From assembly GCA_023436065.1 (NCBI GenBank), contig JAEZKU010000005.1, forward strand, positions 21,592 through 85,591: DNA of 64,000 nt. The letters run 5' to 3'. Positions 63,825 through 64,000 of the stretch are shown here, one piece after another. Made by a program: the position numbers and the translations under genes. This DNA comes from Bacillota bacterium (GTDB taxonomy: Bacteria; Bacillota; Clostridia; Lachnospirales; Lachnospiraceae). Each line of letters begins with the position of its first letter. Positions within the stretch are counted from its first letter, which is position 1. Under the pieces are notes generated by a model. That model ran no database searches and had not been told where the DNA came from. It saw only the letters and a program-made list of their open reading frames with translations.

Positions 63825-63867
63825 AAGGGGGAATGCGTTCTGCCCCCTAGGTTAGAACGCAGACACT
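63825..63867 (+). promoter_or_regulatory. Shine-Dalgarno separated from the spoIIID start by a hairpin
   Basis: A strong SD-like run of A and G (about 63826-63831) lies about 36 nt before the ATG, too far for normal use. Between them GCGTTCT (63835-63841) and AGAACGC (63854-63860) form a perfect 7-bp hairpin. When folded it leaves about 10 unpaired nt between SD and ATG, the ideal spacing. No other RBS is visible. Confidence 0.5.
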
Positions 63868-64000
63868 ATGAAAGGCTATATAGAGGAACGGGCGGTTGAG
63901 ATCGCTAATTATATCATTGACAACAATGCGACGGTGCGACAGACCGCAAAGCAGTTCGGTATCTCGAAATCAACCGTACATAAAGACGTAACAGAACGTC
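63868..64000 (+). CDS. spoIIID: Sporulation transcription factor SpoIIID (partial, runs off the window)
   Basis: The first 44 codons read MKGYIEERAVEIANYIIDNN, then ATVRQTAKQFGISKSTVHKD, then VTER. This is the SpoIIID N-terminus with its helix-turn-helix. SpoIIID is a mother-cell DNA-binding protein acting with sigma-E and sigma-K. The gene continues past the right edge. It shows that the organism is a spore former. Confidence 0.9.
   Translation, partial: MKGYIEERAVEIANYIIDNNATVRQTAKQFGISKSTVHKDVTER

Larger units (their letters stand above)
63599..63867. other. Divergent region between corA and spoIIID
   Basis: About 270 bp, A/T-rich on the corA side. Towards spoIIID it carries a SigE-like -10 box and a Shine-Dalgarno followed by a hairpin. 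No other gene is seen. Confidence 0.5.

Noticed and set aside
1..64000. Prophage, insertion sequence, CRISPR array, tRNA or rRNA gene
   Set aside because: I looked for transposase, integrase and phage genes, regularly spaced repeats and tRNA/rRNA signatures and found none. The repeats present are the structured elements described above.

Overview
The window looks like a chromosomal segment of a spore-forming, plant-polysaccharide-degrading Clostridia member, most like Lachnospiraceae (Lachnoclostridium/Anaerocolumna type). Supporting signs are strong AGGAGG-type ribosome binding sites, AT-rich intergenic regions, many glycoside hydrolases each paired with an AraC regulator, a spore-type LysM/GH18 protein, and the start of spoIIID at the right edge. 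No rRNA, tRNA, CRISPR array, phage or insertion sequence was recognised.

Left part (1-10.2 kb): a MarR regulator and a small unknown protein, then a glucuronoxylan block. It holds a GH43 xylosidase/arabinofuranosidase, an AraC regulator, a GH3 xylosidase, a GH67 alpha-glucuronidase and a mannonate/fructuronate-type oxidoreductase. The hydrolases have no signal peptides, so they should act on imported (methylglucurono-)xylo-oligosaccharides. The released glucuronate would feed the mannonate branch. No transporter and no uronate isomerase gene is in this block.

Middle (10.3-27.6 kb): mixed functions. These include a YyaL/SSP411-type thioredoxin-like protein, an orphan Phd/YefM antitoxin with tandem operator-like repeats, a flavodoxin/ferredoxin (EFR1) protein divergent from an HxlR regulator, a decayed methyltransferase gene, a CYP152-type peroxygenase P450, a LysM/GH18 spore protein with a degenerate active site, and a LysR regulator divergent from an orphan Na+-translocating decarboxylase beta subunit with a tiny membrane protein. 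A SIMPL protein, a tautomerase, a phosphoesterase, a GNAT-YoaP protein, a secreted CAP/LRR protein, a GYF_2 membrane protein and a Ca2+/H+ antiporter follow.

Sugar block 2 (27.6-43.6 kb): a GH2 beta-galactosidase divergent from an AraC regulator, a GH3 beta-glucosidase, and a complete five-gene ABC importer of the oligopeptide/oligosaccharide class on the minus strand. The importer is divergent from an AraC regulator fused to a GH39-like domain that has lost its acid/base Glu and is probably a sensor.

Right part (43.8-64 kb): murI, a flavin amine oxidase, xpt followed by a BmpA/Nup-type purine nucleoside ABC importer, an MFS exporter and Crp/Fnr regulator, a beta-CASP metallo-beta-lactamase protein, type I pullulanase with a paralogous AraC regulator, a zinc-ribbon/GNAT/ArsC-like cluster, an orotate-PRTase-like protein, a corA gene split by a frameshift, and spoIIID.

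The most unusual signal is non-coding. Two intergenic elements (34334-34454 and 43675-43817) share a cloverleaf plan: outer stem, two side hairpins, inner stem, and an apex with GCAAGCTTGCTTG. Their stems differ in sequence but stay complementary. A larger 159-nt near-perfect hairpin (10304-10462) and a possible decayed copy (10182-10253) may be related. A second notable site is the spoIIID leader, where a perfect hairpin separates a strong Shine-Dalgarno from its start codon.
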